Of a stretch of DNA of 64,000 nucleotides, positions 9,110-17,894 are shown in pieces. The notes under the pieces were generated by a model that had not been told where the DNA came from, ran no database searches, and was given only the letters and a program-made list of their open reading frames with translations. This DNA comes from Xanthobacter tagetidis. GTDB lineage: Bacteria > Pseudomonadota > Alphaproteobacteria > Rhizobiales > Xanthobacteraceae. The stretch is from NCBI RefSeq assembly GCF_003667445.1, contig NZ_RCTF01000003.1, forward strand, positions 248,001 to 312,000, read 5' to 3'. Position 1 is the first letter of the stretch. Each line of letters begins with the position of its first letter. Position numbers and translations under genes: made by a program.

Positions 9110-9787
9110 TCAGGCAACGAGCCCGACAGCGCCTGCCGCAGCCGCACGGATGGCCTCGATCTTCGCCCGGTAGTGCGCCGGCCCGTCCTTGAACACCGCG
9201 GAGCCGGCCACCAGCACGTCCGCGCCGGCCCTGGCGCACAGCGCGCCGGTCTCCGGGTTCACGCCGCCGTCCACCTCCAGGCGGATGTCGCGGCCGCGGA
9301 TCAGGTCGCGGATGCGGGCGATCTTCTCCAGCATCTCGGGGATGAAGGCCTGGCCGCCGAAGCCGGGATTGACGCTCATGACGCAGATGAGGTCCGCCTT
9401 CTCCAGCGCATAGTCCAGCACCCGCTCGGAGGTGGAGGGGTTGATGGCGATGCCGGCCTTCTTGCCGAGCCCCTTGATGACCTGCAGGCAGCGGTCGAGG
9501 TGCGGCGTCGCCTCGGGGTGCACCGAGATGATATCGGCCCCCGCCTTGGCGAAGGCCTCGAGGTAGGGCTCCACCGGCGAGATCATCAGATGCACGTCGA
9601 ACACCTTGTCGGTGTGCGGCCTGAGCGCCTTGATGATGTCCGGCCCGAAGGTGAGGTTGGGCACGAAGTGCCCGTCCATCACGTCGAGATGGATATAGTC
9701 CGCCCCCGCCGCCGCCACCGCGCGCACCTCCTCGCCGAGCTTCGAGAAGTCGGACGCGAGCATGGAGGGGGCGATCAGCGTGGTCAT
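9110..9787 (-). CDS. rpe: ribulose-phosphate 3-epimerase
   Basis: 225 aa TIM-barrel enzyme interconverting ribulose-5-phosphate and xylulose-5-phosphate (pentose phosphate and Calvin pathways). Signatures are [11 protein letters not shown], the metal/catalytic [12 protein letters not shown] motif, [15 protein letters not shown] and EVDGGVN. Start ATG 9787 (MTTLIAPS) is preferred because family members begin here and CGGAG precedes it; an ATG 39 bp upstream is in frame. It lies 69 bp downstream of fbp on the same strand, so the two are probably co-transcribed. Confidence 0.95.
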   Translation of the reverse strand: MTTLIAPSMLASDFSKLGEEVRAVAAAGADYIHLDVMDGHFVPNLTFGPDIIKALRPHTDKVFDVHLMISPVEPYLEAFAKAGADIISVHPEATPHLDRCLQVIKGLGKKAGIAINPSTSERVLDYALEKADLICVMSVNPGFGGQAFIPEMLEKIARIRDLIRGRDIRLEVDGGVNPETGALCARAGADVLVAGSAVFKDGPAHYRAKIEAIRAAAAGAVGLVA

Positions 9788-9856
9788 GTCGGCGAACTCC
9801 GGTTTGCGGGCGTCTTCTGCGGGCATTGGGGCGCTGCCGTGGCGGCCCCGATCACG

Positions 9857-10861
9857 TCAGTAATAGGAGGCGATCGTCTCCACCTCGGCCTTCGAGCCGA
9901 ACACCAGCGGGATGCGCTGGTGGATGTGGTGCGGGGCGATGTCGAGGATGCGGGTGCGGCCGTCTGTGGCGCCGCCCTTGGCCTGCTCGGTGAGGAAGGC
10001 CACCGGGTTGGCCTCGTAGATCAGGCGCAGGCGCCCCTCCGCATAGCCCTTGCGCTTGTCGCCGGGATAGAGATAGACGCCGCCGCGGGTGAAGATGCGG
10101 AAGGCGTCGGCCACCATGGAGCCCACCCAGCGCATGTTGAAGTCCTTGCCGCGCGGGCCCTCCTTGCCGGCGAGGCAGTCCTCGATATAGCCCTTCATGG
10201 GCGCGTCCCAGTGGCGGACGTTGGACTGGTTGACGCCGTATTCCTTGGTCTCGGCCGGGATTTCCACGTTCTCGCGCGCCAGCAGGAAAGCGCCGCTCGC
10301 CCGGTCCTGCACGAACACGTGGGTGCCCGCGCCGAACGTCGCCACCAGGATGGTGGCCGGCCCATAGGCGAGGAAGCCCGCAGCCACCTGGTGCCGGCCG
10401 GGGCGCATCACCGCATCCTTCGGGCTCGCATGGGCCGCCGCGTCATAGGGCAGGATGGAATAGATGGTGCCCACCGACACGTTGGTGTCGATGTTCGACG
10501 AGCCGTCGAGCGGGTCCACCGCCACCACCAGGCGGCCGGCGGGGTTCACCGGGATCAGCTCCTCGCTCTCCTCCGAGGCGAGGAAGGCGACGGGGGTCGG
10601 CATCAAAGCGGCGATGATGCGCTCCTCCGCCACCACGTCCAGCTCCTTCTGGGCGTCGCCGCCGGCATTGGGGTCGACGCCGCGGATCTTGGCGAGGCTC
10701 TCTTCCAGCGGTCCGCGCGCCACCAGATCGGCGATGCCGACGCCGGCGGCGGAAATGGCCCGTACTGCGGCTGCGACGGCGCCCCTGTCGGCATCGCCGC
10801 CGGCCCACCGGTCGAGATAGGCCTCAAGGGTTACGCTTTCGCCAGCCGCCATCTTGCTCAC
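9857..10861 (-). CDS. fbp: class I fructose-1,6-bisphosphatase
   Basis: 334 aa. It hydrolyses fructose-1,6-bisphosphate to fructose-6-phosphate and is required for gluconeogenesis and the Calvin cycle. The metal-binding loop VDPLDGSSNID is at residues 115-125, with upstream EE (about 97-100) in SEESEE, and later GKDFNMRWVGSMVAD and YPGDKRKGYAEGRLRL. The GTG start at 10861 has AGGAG 6 bp upstream; an ATG three codons in is the alternative. With rpe it supplies two Calvin-cycle steps beside the H4MPT cofactor genes, fitting a methylotroph that fixes the CO2 it makes. Confidence 0.96.
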   Translation of the reverse strand: MSKMAAGESVTLEAYLDRWAGGDADRGAVAAAVRAISAAGVGIADLVARGPLEESLAKIRGVDPNAGGDAQKELDVVAEERIIAALMPTPVAFLASEESEELIPVNPAGRLVVAVDPLDGSSNIDTNVSVGTIYSILPYDAAAHASPKDAVMRPGRHQVAAGFLAYGPATILVATFGAGTHVFVQDRASGAFLLARENVEIPAETKEYGVNQSNVRHWDAPMKGYIEDCLAGKEGPRGKDFNMRWVGSMVADAFRIFTRGGVYLYPGDKRKGYAEGRLRLIYEANPVAFLTEQAKGGATDGRTRILDIAPHHIHQRIPLVFGSKAEVETIASYY

Positions 10862-10978
10862 CGAAATCTCCTGCGCATCGTGCCCACGGAGGCTTGGCCG
10901 TCGCCTTCAGGCCGCCCCGCCACCCGGCGCCCTTATGGCGCAGAGCGCCGCGCCGGGCAAAGCAAATGGCGCGGGCGC

Positions 10979-11416
10979 TCAGCGCCGGCGGGTGATCTCC
11001 ACACCGACGTCGGCGAAGATGCCGCTCACCGGGGCATTCGGCTTGTGCACCGTGACGCTGACTTCTTCCAGCAGCTGGAAATGGTCCAGCAGCCGGGTGG
11101 CGATGCGCTCCGCCAGGGTCTCGATGAGGTGGACCGGGTCGTCCTCCGCCACGGCGCGGACCTGCTCGTAGATCTTCTGGTAGGAGATGGTCAGCGCCTC
11201 GTCGTCGGCCCAGGCGGCGGGGCGGGTGTCGAGCCGGCAGTCGCAGTCCACCACGAAGCGCTGGCCAAGCTCGCGCTCCGCCTCGTAGACGCCGTGGCGG
11301 GCATAGAACGGCATGCCCTTCACGAACAGGCGGTCGAGATCGTGGCGCGGAACGGTCCGGCCTTCGGCTGCCATGGCCTCGGCCTCGGCCGCCGCTTCGG
11401 GTTCATCTGCTCTCAT
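10979..11416 (-). CDS. dihydroneopterin aldolase family protein of the H4MPT cluster
   Basis: 145 aa. Core signatures of FolB-type aldolases are present: DRLFVKGMPFYARHGVYEAE, GQRFVVDCDC, the segment ALTISYQKIYEQV and HLIETLAERIA. It would release hydroxymethyldihydropterin for pterin synthesis. Because it neighbours beta-RFAP synthase and ATP-grasp genes, it is more likely dedicated to tetrahydromethanopterin than to folate (inference from context). ATG 11416 is preceded by GTGAGG; the frame extends further upstream but that extension is Arg/Gly-rich and unlikely to be translated. Confidence 0.82.
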   Translation of the reverse strand: MRADEPEAAAEAEAMAAEGRTVPRHDLDRLFVKGMPFYARHGVYEAERELGQRFVVDCDCRLDTRPAAWADDEALTISYQKIYEQVRAVAEDDPVHLIETLAERIATRLLDHFQLLEEVSVTVHKPNAPVSGIFADVGVEITRRR

Positions 11417-11621
11417 CAATGCCTCACGCGGCTGGCCCTTGTCGCGGGCGCCGCCCTGGGGCCGGCGCCCGACCGCGCGCCCGGAGCCGGCGCGCGCGCC
11501 CCGGCGCGCCGGCCGCGGCGCCTGAGGGCGCCCCATGGGAGCCGCTCAGGGGAGCAAGATCAAGATGACCGGGGCAAATTCTCCCCTTTCTCCCGATCCG
11601 GCGCCCGCGCGGCTGCCCGGC

Positions 11622-12587
11622 TCAGCGCAGGTCCAGCTCCACCGGCCGCGGGCGGGGCAGGTGGGGCATGGCCGGCGGGCGGCCGTCGCGGATCAGTTCC
11701 GGCAGAAAGGCCGCCGGACTGATGCCCAGCGCCGCATGAAGCCCCGCATAGGCGACGGTCACGCGTGGGTTGACCTCAACCACCAGCGGGCCGGACGGCG
11801 AGAGGATGACGTCGATGCCGATGATGCCCGACAGGCCGGGGACCGCCGCCACCACCTTCTGGGCGAGCACCGCGAGCGTGCCGTCGGTGTCGTCGATGGC
11901 GCCCACCGTCACGCCGGTGAGCGAGAGCACGCCCACGAGGTGGCTCAAGTGGAGCTGGTTGGCGGCGAGCAGCGTCACCCCGTCCGGACGTACCAGGACG
12001 GTGAGGCTCACAGGCGTGCCGTGGACGAACGGCTGCACCACAAGGCGGCCGGTGCGCGGCAGCGCCTCGCGGCTCGGCCAGGCGCGCATGTTCTCCGAGC
12101 CGGCGCCGTCGTCCGGCTTGGTGATGAGGTCGCCCTTGAGGTCCGCCGGCACCGCGTCCAGCGTGTAGGTGGGCACGTGGGGAATGAAGTTCTGCGCCAG
12201 CACCTGCGCCGTGCGCAGCTTGCTGGAAACCAGGTCGATCGCCGCCGGCGAGGAGGCGATCAGCCGCTCGGCGCTCTCGTTCATCAGGCGGACCATGCGG
12301 GCGAGGACGCCGCCGGTCTCCGGCCCCACCGGCCACACCACGTCGGCCTCGTGGGCAAGGCCGGACCAGCAGATCCAGGCATCGTCGCCCTTGCCGACCG
12401 GCACGCTGTCCTCGCTGGGCTTCGGCAGGCGGTCGTCATAGGCCAGGATGGTGCTGATGCCGGGCAGGGTCTCGAGGTCGCGGATCAAGGCGTCGCGCAC
12501 CTGCAGCGCGGCGGGCAGCAGCGTCTCCGGCAGGGGCTTGTCGCGCAGCCCGCCCGATGTCACGTACTCGCAGATGAAGACGCGCAT
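11622..12587 (-). CDS. ATP-grasp ligase of the H4MPT/methanofuran cofactor cluster
   Basis: 321 aa. The N-terminus MRVFICEYVTSGG and the ATP-grasp features DLITKPDDGAGSENM, GIIGIDVILSPSGPLVVEVNPR (split here by design) mark an ATP-dependent carboxylate-amine ligase; the terminal VEVNPR carries Mg ligands. The N-terminal FEYxSGG-like pattern recalls archaeal tyramine-glutamate ligase MfnD, so methylofuran synthesis is a reasonable guess, not proven. It is divergent from the HisA-like gene, with 41 bp between starts. A GAGAGGGA purine tract precedes ATG. Confidence 0.78.
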   Translation of the reverse strand: MRVFICEYVTSGGLRDKPLPETLLPAALQVRDALIRDLETLPGISTILAYDDRLPKPSEDSVPVGKGDDAWICWSGLAHEADVVWPVGPETGGVLARMVRLMNESAERLIASSPAAIDLVSSKLRTAQVLAQNFIPHVPTYTLDAVPADLKGDLITKPDDGAGSENMRAWPSREALPRTGRLVVQPFVHGTPVSLTVLVRPDGVTLLAANQLHLSHLVGVLSLTGVTVGAIDDTDGTLAVLAQKVVAAVPGLSGIIGIDVILSPSGPLVVEVNPRVTVAYAGLHAALGISPAAFLPELIRDGRPPAMPHLPRPRPVELDLR

Positions 12588-12628
12588 CTCGTCCCTCTCC
12601 CGGCAGACGATCTTCCGGAATCGCCCAC

Positions 12629-13324
12629 ATGCAGCTTATTCCCGTCCTTGACCTCAAGGGAGGTCAAGTTGTGCGTGCCGTCCAGGGCGAGCGGCAAGCC
12701 TATCGGCCCTGGAATTCCGACCTCGCCCGTTCCGCCGATCCCCTCCATGTGGTTGCGCGGATGCTGGAGATCGCGCCGTTCCGCACCCTCTACGTTGCAG
12801 ACCTCGACGCCATCACGGGCAGCGGGCAACACGATACCGAGATTCGCGCGTTGCGTGCTCGATTTCCAGCGCTCACGCTCTGGGTTGATTCGGGCGAGAC
12901 CGGGCCGGCTGCGCTCGCGGCCCGATTGAGCGCCGGCCTGGGCGTGCCGGTGGTGGGCACGGAGAGCCTCTCCGGCCTCGATGCTGCGCGCGCGGCGCTC
13001 GCCGCGCCCGGGGTTATCCTTTCCCTCGACCGCGATGCGCGGGGTCTGCGCGGCCCTAAGGCGCTGCACGCCATGCCGGAGCTTTGGCCCGAAGAGGTGA
13101 TCGTCATGACGCTGGCGCGCGTCGGCTCCGGTGAGGGGCCGGACATGGAAGCGCTGGACGCGGCCACGGCGCTGCGGCGCTCCGGCAGATTCTACGCCGC
13201 CGGAGGCGTGCGGGACGCGGCCGACCTCGACGCTTTGGCGCGGCGGGGGATCGCCGGCGCGCTGGTGGCGAGCGCGCTCCATGACGGGCGGATCGGCCCG
13301 GAGGCGGCGCGCCGCTACGCCTGA
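12629..13324 (+). CDS. HisA/HisF-like TIM-barrel protein of the H4MPT cluster
   Basis: 231 aa (beta/alpha)8 barrel. It starts MQLIPVLDLKGGQVVRAVQG like HisA (PAxDLxxGxxVR) and has YVADLDAITG and AGGVRDAADLDALARRG near the C-terminal phosphate-binding site. HisA-like paralogues occur in H4MPT clusters of methylotrophs, where their reaction is unsettled. Since no histidine genes surround it, a role in cofactor synthesis is favoured over histidine synthesis. It is the only plus-strand gene in the cluster, and its end overlaps the CitG-like gene by 10 bp, tail to tail. Confidence 0.72.
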   Translation: MQLIPVLDLKGGQVVRAVQGERQAYRPWNSDLARSADPLHVVARMLEIAPFRTLYVADLDAITGSGQHDTEIRALRARFPALTLWVDSGETGPAALAARLSAGLGVPVVGTESLSGLDAARAALAAPGVILSLDRDARGLRGPKALHAMPELWPEEVIVMTLARVGSGEGPDMEALDAATALRRSGRFYAAGGVRDAADLDALARRGIAGALVASALHDGRIGPEAARRYA

Positions 13325-14169
13325 GCCTGAGCCTGGGCCGCCTCCGCCGCGAGGAGCTGTGCGGCGAAGCAGCTCGCCACCGTGAGGTCGGCGCTGGTGC
13401 CGGGATTGCGCCCGCCGGCTTTCAGCCGGGCATCGAACGCCAGGAGGCGGCCGTGCCGCGCCTGCTGCGACAGGCCCTCAATCTCATGCCGCACCACCTC
13501 GGCCTCCGCGCGCACCGCCTCGGCCGCGTCAGGGCCGAACTTGCGGGCGATGTGGCTGTCCGGATGGCCGGCGAGGAAGGCAAGGAAGACGTCTTCCAGC
13601 CGGGCCGGCGCGAGCGGGGCGCCGTGGAGCGGCGGGACGCCGATCGCGAACACCTCCGCGAACCCGCCGGCGTATTGCCGGGCGATCATGTCGCGGTGGG
13701 CGGCCAGCGCCATGGCGGCGCCGAGGGGGATTTGCGCCGGCGCGCGCGCATCGGCCGCCGGTTCGTCCCCCAGTCCCCCCGGATTGGCGCGGGCGATGGC
13801 GCCGAAGGCGTCGTGCGCATCCTGGACGTCGAGCGCCGCCAGCACGAGCGCAAGCCGCTCGCGGAGCGGCGCGGGCCGGGGCGCGAGCGCGGCCTGGGCC
13901 AGCGGCGCGCAGAGCAGGACGATGCCGAGATTGGTGTTGAGCCCGGCCGCCGCGAGCGCCGCATCCACCGCGCCGGCGATGCGCTGGCCGGCCGAGAGGC
14001 CGGCCGCGCCGATCCAAGGGGCCGAAGCGGCGGCGGCCGCCTCGAAATGCGCCGTCTCCATGCCGTGGCCGGCGGCGAACCGGTGCACGTTGCCGGGCTT
14101 CAGCGCGTCGAGTTCGGCGTGGCAGGCGTCCGCAAAGGCGCGGGCGATCTCCGGCGGCGTCAGCGTCAT
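13315..14169 (-). CDS. CitG/MdcB-like triphosphoribosyl-dephospho-CoA synthase homologue (H4MPT cluster)
   Basis: 284 aa, all helical. The ALKPGNVHRFAAGHGM motif near residue 22, NTNLGIVLLCAPLA, and DSHIARKFGPDAA (about 215) are the conserved CitG family segments that bind a nucleotide triphosphate. In methylotroph H4MPT clusters a CitG homologue is regularly present and thought to act in attaching a phosphoribosyl group during cofactor synthesis (family knowledge; the exact step is inferred). The ATG at 14169 is the family-like start, although no clear Shine-Dalgarno is visible. No citrate lyase or malonate decarboxylase genes are nearby. Confidence 0.8.
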   Translation of the reverse strand: MTLTPPEIARAFADACHAELDALKPGNVHRFAAGHGMETAHFEAAAAASAPWIGAAGLSAGQRIAGAVDAALAAAGLNTNLGIVLLCAPLAQAALAPRPAPLRERLALVLAALDVQDAHDAFGAIARANPGGLGDEPAADARAPAQIPLGAAMALAAHRDMIARQYAGGFAEVFAIGVPPLHGAPLAPARLEDVFLAFLAGHPDSHIARKFGPDAAEAVRAEAEVVRHEIEGLSQQARHGRLLAFDARLKAGGRNPGTSADLTVASCFAAQLLAAEAAQAQAQA

Positions 14170-14227
14170 GGCCGGCGCCGCGGCCGGCGCCGCAGCCGGC
14201 GTCCTGCGCGCGCGGCCGCCGGGATCG

Positions 14228-15352
14228 TCACGGCGCAGGCGCGACTTCGCCGAGGCCGAGCTGGGCCCGCACGTCGCGGCTGCGGGCGGCGAGGCGGGCC
14301 TCGGCAATCTCCAAAGTCGGCCCCTGGGTGCGCACGGTGCAGACCGGGGCGCCGCGGGCGATGGCCGCGCCGGCGGCCGGCCGGTCGGCCACTTCCTCGG
14401 GCCACGAACCGGGCGGGACGATGATGTCCCGGTCGGCATAGATCACGCCCGCCGCATGGGCCTCGGACGGCTGCGGCAGGCCGGGCGGGATGCGCCCGCC
14501 GCAGGCGGCGAGGTGCAGGCCCAGCAGAGGCGGCAGCGGGTCCACGTCGAAGATGTCGAGCGTGGCGCCGAGGCGCGGATTGACCTCCACCAGGAACCAG
14601 CCGTCCGGGCCGATCATGAAGTCGATCGAGATCAGGCCGACGAGGCCGCAGGCCTTCGCGATCCGCTGGGCCGCCTCGCGCATGGCCGCGCCCTGGGGCT
14701 CGGGCAGGGCGATCGGGCCGACGGCGCCGCCATAGCGGAACGGATGGTCCGGATCACCGGCACGCCACTGGCGCGAGGCGCCCACCACCACGCTTTCGGT
14801 GCCGTTGGCCAGCAGCAGCAGGGAGACCGGGCTGCCTCTCACCTCACGCTGAAGATAGTGCTCGGGCCAGGGCGGCGAGAGGTCGCCCTCTGCCCGGCGG
14901 CGGATGTGCCCGCCGCCTGCGCCGCCGATCTTCTTCTCGATCAGGGGGCCGGAAAGGCCCTCCGGCGCGCCGAGCGCCACCTCCGGGAACGGGATGGCGA
15001 GATGCCCGCACAGGGCTGCGAGCGCCTGCGGGTCCTTGATGATGCGCACCGTCTGCGGCGCGTTGCCGAGGATCGGGTTGCGCTCGGCGATGCGCATCAT
15101 CAGGTCCGGCTCGTCCTCCAGCCCGCCGCCGAGCACCACCGGCAGGCCGGCCGGGGCAAGGGAGGCGAGGGCCTGGATGAGATCGTCGCCGTCGAAGGCG
15201 AAGCCGTGCTTCTTGTGCACCTTTACGCAGCGCGCCGCATGGGCGCAGGTGTCGAGATCGGCGAACAGGTCGAAGGTGAGGGCGGCGAGGCCCGCGCGGG
15301 CGGCGGAGGCCACGAGCGGGCGCGCCGACAGCGCGATGATGGCGAGATCCAT
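14228..15352 (-). CDS. second ATP-grasp protein of the H4MPT cluster
   Basis: 374 aa. The Rossmann-like N-terminus MDLAIIALSARPLVASAARAG is followed by a Cys-containing ATCxH-type segment and an ATP-grasp domain: EKKIGGAGGGHIRR (P-loop-like lysine and glycines), QREVRGSPVSLLLL and LISIDFMIG...FLVEVNPRLGATLDIF with Mg-binding Glu and Asn. Proteins of this architecture recur in H4MPT clusters, and amide or ester ligation onto the cofactor side chain is the likely chemistry. The substrate is unknown. It lies 58 bp upstream of the CitG-like gene and 91 bp downstream of RFAP synthase. Confidence 0.77.
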   Translation of the reverse strand: MDLAIIALSARPLVASAARAGLAALTFDLFADLDTCAHAARCVKVHKKHGFAFDGDDLIQALASLAPAGLPVVLGGGLEDEPDLMMRIAERNPILGNAPQTVRIIKDPQALAALCGHLAIPFPEVALGAPEGLSGPLIEKKIGGAGGGHIRRRAEGDLSPPWPEHYLQREVRGSPVSLLLLANGTESVVVGASRQWRAGDPDHPFRYGGAVGPIALPEPQGAAMREAAQRIAKACGLVGLISIDFMIGPDGWFLVEVNPRLGATLDIFDVDPLPPLLGLHLAACGGRIPPGLPQPSEAHAAGVIYADRDIIVPPGSWPEEVADRPAAGAAIARGAPVCTVRTQGPTLEIAEARLAARSRDVRAQLGLGEVAPAP

Positions 15353-15443
15353 CGGCGTCAGATCGCGCTGGGCGTCGGGATGCGCGCCTTCGGGGCGCGG
15401 GGGGGCTGGCCTACGGCTCGAGCCATGCGGGGCTTCCTCCTGA

Positions 15444-16430
15444 TTACGGAACGGCTGCGCCGATGGGGCCGAACGCGGCGCCCTGGTTCCGGCCGCGCAC
15501 GCAATGGAATGACAGGTTTGTGAACGATGCGAAGCGATGGCGCAAGGCCTCGGCCAGCCTTTCCGCCTGCGTCGCCTCGCCCACCACCGCGAAGCCGGTG
15601 GGACCCCAGGAACTCTGGCCGACGCCGGCAATGCCCGCGTCGCGGAGGACGGCGGCGGCTTCGGCCACGTCGGGGCTGAGAAAACGCCGCCCCTCCTGGG
15701 CGCTGGCATAGTGGTCGCCGAGCCGTTCCTGCCATTCGCCGATGGCGGCGCCGAACGTATCCGCGTCCTGCTCGGCGAGCGCGGGAAGCGCCTTCATGAG
15801 GACGAGATGGCTGAGATGGGCGGCGAGCGGCTGGGGGAAGGGCGGCAGCGCCGCCATGGCGCGGGTCTCCTGCGCGGCGTCGAGGCCGCGCCGGGAGCGG
15901 TCCAGGATCAGGATGATCCGCCAGTCCTCGGGAAAGGGGAGGCGGGCGAGCAGAGGCGGCGGCATCTGCCGGGTGCCGCGCCCGCCGTCGAGCACCACGC
16001 CGCCGCCCGCGAACGCCTCGGTGCCGATGGCCGAGCGCCGGCCGCGGCCCAGGAGGTCGGCAAGCGCCCGCGCCGTCAGGTCGCGTCCGCAAAGGCGCGC
16101 CACCGCGCCGCCCACCGCGAGGTCCATCTGCGTGCCCGAGCCGAAGCCCGCATGGGCGGGAAGCGCCTCCGTGACGGCGATGGCGAAGCGGTCGGCGATG
16201 CCGAGCGCTGCGCGCATCGCGTCCCGCGCCGCGCCGGCCCGCTCGGATTGCGGTCCTGAAAGGGTGTCGCGGTCGGCACGGGCGATCTCGACCACGGTCG
16301 CCGGCGCCGCGAGCGTGATGCCGAGGCTGCCGAAGCGCCGGCCGAAGAGGCCGCCGAGATCGACGAAGCCCAGATGCAGCCGCCCGGGCGCCCGGACCTG
16401 AAGCCCCGGCGCCGGCGCGCCGCCGCTCAC
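15444..16430 (-). CDS. mptG: beta-ribofuranosylaminobenzene 5'-phosphate synthase
   Basis: 328 aa GHMP-kinase-fold enzyme. It condenses 4-hydroxybenzoate or 4-aminobenzoate with PRPP, the committed step to the arylamine half of tetrahydromethanopterin. Visible signatures: RAPGRLHLGFVDL at the N-terminus, FGSLGITL, and the GHMP glycine-rich loop HAGFGSGTQMDLAVG near residue 115, plus SSWGPTGFAVVG near 290. Its ATG overlaps the HIT stop by 4 bp (ATGA), implying coupled translation. This gene is the best marker that the cluster makes H4MPT. Confidence 0.88.
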   Translation of the reverse strand: MSGGAPAPGLQVRAPGRLHLGFVDLGGLFGRRFGSLGITLAAPATVVEIARADRDTLSGPQSERAGAARDAMRAALGIADRFAIAVTEALPAHAGFGSGTQMDLAVGGAVARLCGRDLTARALADLLGRGRRSAIGTEAFAGGGVVLDGGRGTRQMPPPLLARLPFPEDWRIILILDRSRRGLDAAQETRAMAALPPFPQPLAAHLSHLVLMKALPALAEQDADTFGAAIGEWQERLGDHYASAQEGRRFLSPDVAEAAAVLRDAGIAGVGQSSWGPTGFAVVGEATQAERLAEALRHRFASFTNLSFHCVRGRNQGAAFGPIGAAVP

Positions 16431-16861
16431 GAGCCGAGCGCGGCGCGCAGCAGGGCCGCGTGCTCGGCCAGCACCTCGGGCTTCTCCATCTCCACATGGG
16501 GCGGCTTCATGGGCACGCCGAGATGGCGTGGAATGACGTGCATGTGCAGATGATAGACGATCTGGCCGCTGGCCTCCTCGCTGAACTGCTGGAGCACGAT
16601 GCCGTCGGCCTTGAACGCGGTCATGGCCGCCTTGGCCACCTTCTGCGCCACCTTGGCCACGTGGGCGAGGTCCTCCGGCGCGACGTCCAGCAGGTTGCGC
16701 GACGGCGCCTTGGGGATCACCAGCGCATGGCCGGGGCAGCGCGGCATGATGTCGAGGAAGGCGAGCGCCTTGTCGTCCTCATAGACCTTGTGGGCCGGCA
16801 GCTCGCCGCGCAGGATCTTGGCGAAGACGTTGCTGGGGTCGTAGGCCGGCGTGGCGCTCAT
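16427..16861 (-). CDS. HIT family protein (histidine triad nucleotide-binding)
   Basis: 144 aa. The histidine triad reads YHLHMHVIPR near residue 100, preceded by ALVIPK and FAKILRGELPAHKVYEDD. Such proteins hydrolyse AMP-linked substrates. ATG 16861 has a perfect AGGAGG 9 bp upstream, making this the probable first gene of the leftward H4MPT segment. The 4-bp overlap with RFAP synthase suggests the pair is translated together; whether HIT chemistry serves the cofactor pathway is unknown. Confidence 0.9.
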   Translation of the reverse strand: MSATPAYDPSNVFAKILRGELPAHKVYEDDKALAFLDIMPRCPGHALVIPKAPSRNLLDVAPEDLAHVAKVAQKVAKAAMTAFKADGIVLQQFSEEASGQIVYHLHMHVIPRHLGVPMKPPHVEMEKPEVLAEHAALLRAALGS

Positions 16862-16928
16862 CTCGGCTTTCCTCCTGAGGGTTCCTTCAGGACATCGCAA
16901 GGCCGGCGAGGAGGGTCAAGGGGCGCGC

Positions 16929-17774
16929 TCAGCCGAACCGCCCGGTGAGATAGCGCCTGGTGCGGTCCTCCTGCGGCTTGGTGAAGAGGTCGTTGGTGGC
17001 GGCGAACTCCACCATCTCGCCGAGATACATGAAGCCCGTGCGATCGGACACGCGGGCCGCCTGCTGGAGATTGTGGGTGACGATGACCAGCGTGTAGTGC
17101 TGCTTCAGCTCCGCCATGGTCTCCTCGATCCTCGCGGTGGTGATGGGATCGAGCGCCGAGCACGGCTCGTCCAGAAGGATCACCTGGGGCTGCACGGCGA
17201 TCGTGCGGGCGATGCACAGGCGCTGCTGTTGGCCGCCCGACAGGCCGAGGCCGCTCTGCGGGAGGATGTCCTTCACCTCCTCCCACAGCGCCGCCTGGCG
17301 CAGCGCGTGCTCGACCCGCTCGTCCAGCTCCGCCTTCGTGGGCTCCCGTTCCGAATTGATGCGGATGCCCAGCGCCACGTTGTCGTAGATGGACATGGGG
17401 AAGGGCGTGGGCTTCTGGAACACCATGCCCACCCGCGCCCGCAGCACCACCGGATCGAGGGCGAGGATGTCCTGCCCGTCCAGCAGCACCTCGCCCTCCA
17501 TCCGCTGGTCGGGATAGAGCGCGTACATGCGGTTGAAGATGCGCAGCAGCGTGGACTTGCCGCAGCCGGACGGGCCGATGAAGGCGGTGATGGCGTTGGC
17601 GCGGATCGCGACGGTCACATCGCGCAGGGCCTGCTGCCGGCCATAGTAGAAATCGACGTGCCGGGCCGCGATCTTGACCGGCGCCGGCTCGGCCTTGCGC
17701 GTGAGGCTGCCGGGCGCCGCAAGGCCGCCGGGAAGGGGCGAGGCGCCGGCTTCGGTCGGGATATGCATCGACAT
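16929..17774 (-). CDS. pstB: phosphate ABC transporter ATP-binding protein PstB
   Basis: 281 aa. Walker [10 protein letters not shown] (about residue 70), Q-loop [14 protein letters not shown], signature LSGGQQQRL, Walker B VILLDEP and the H-loop VTHNLQQA are all present. The PTPFPMSI segment is characteristic of PstB. It would energise high-affinity phosphate uptake at the inner membrane. No pstS, pstC, pstA or phoU is adjacent, so it is an orphan here. A short Pro/Ala-rich N-terminal extension precedes the ABC domain. Confidence 0.93.
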   Translation of the reverse strand: MSMHIPTEAGASPLPGGLAAPGSLTRKAEPAPVKIAARHVDFYYGRQQALRDVTVAIRANAITAFIGPSGCGKSTLLRIFNRMYALYPDQRMEGEVLLDGQDILALDPVVLRARVGMVFQKPTPFPMSIYDNVALGIRINSEREPTKAELDERVEHALRQAALWEEVKDILPQSGLGLSGGQQQRLCIARTIAVQPQVILLDEPCSALDPITTARIEETMAELKQHYTLVIVTHNLQQAARVSDRTGFMYLGEMVEFAATNDLFTKPQEDRTRRYLTGRFG

Positions 17775-17894
17775 GGTTCGCCGTCCTTCCGCATCGCCCG
17801 CAAGGCTAGAGGGGGACGGCGCCGCATTCTTTGCGCGAAGTCACCGCCGGCGCGGGTTTCGGTGCGCCGGCTAAGGTGGCGAAGGGCCGGGGCC

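Noticed and set aside
12629..13324. histidine biosynthesis gene hisA
   Set aside because: No his genes are nearby and the gene is embedded in an H4MPT cluster; the paralogue assignment fits better.
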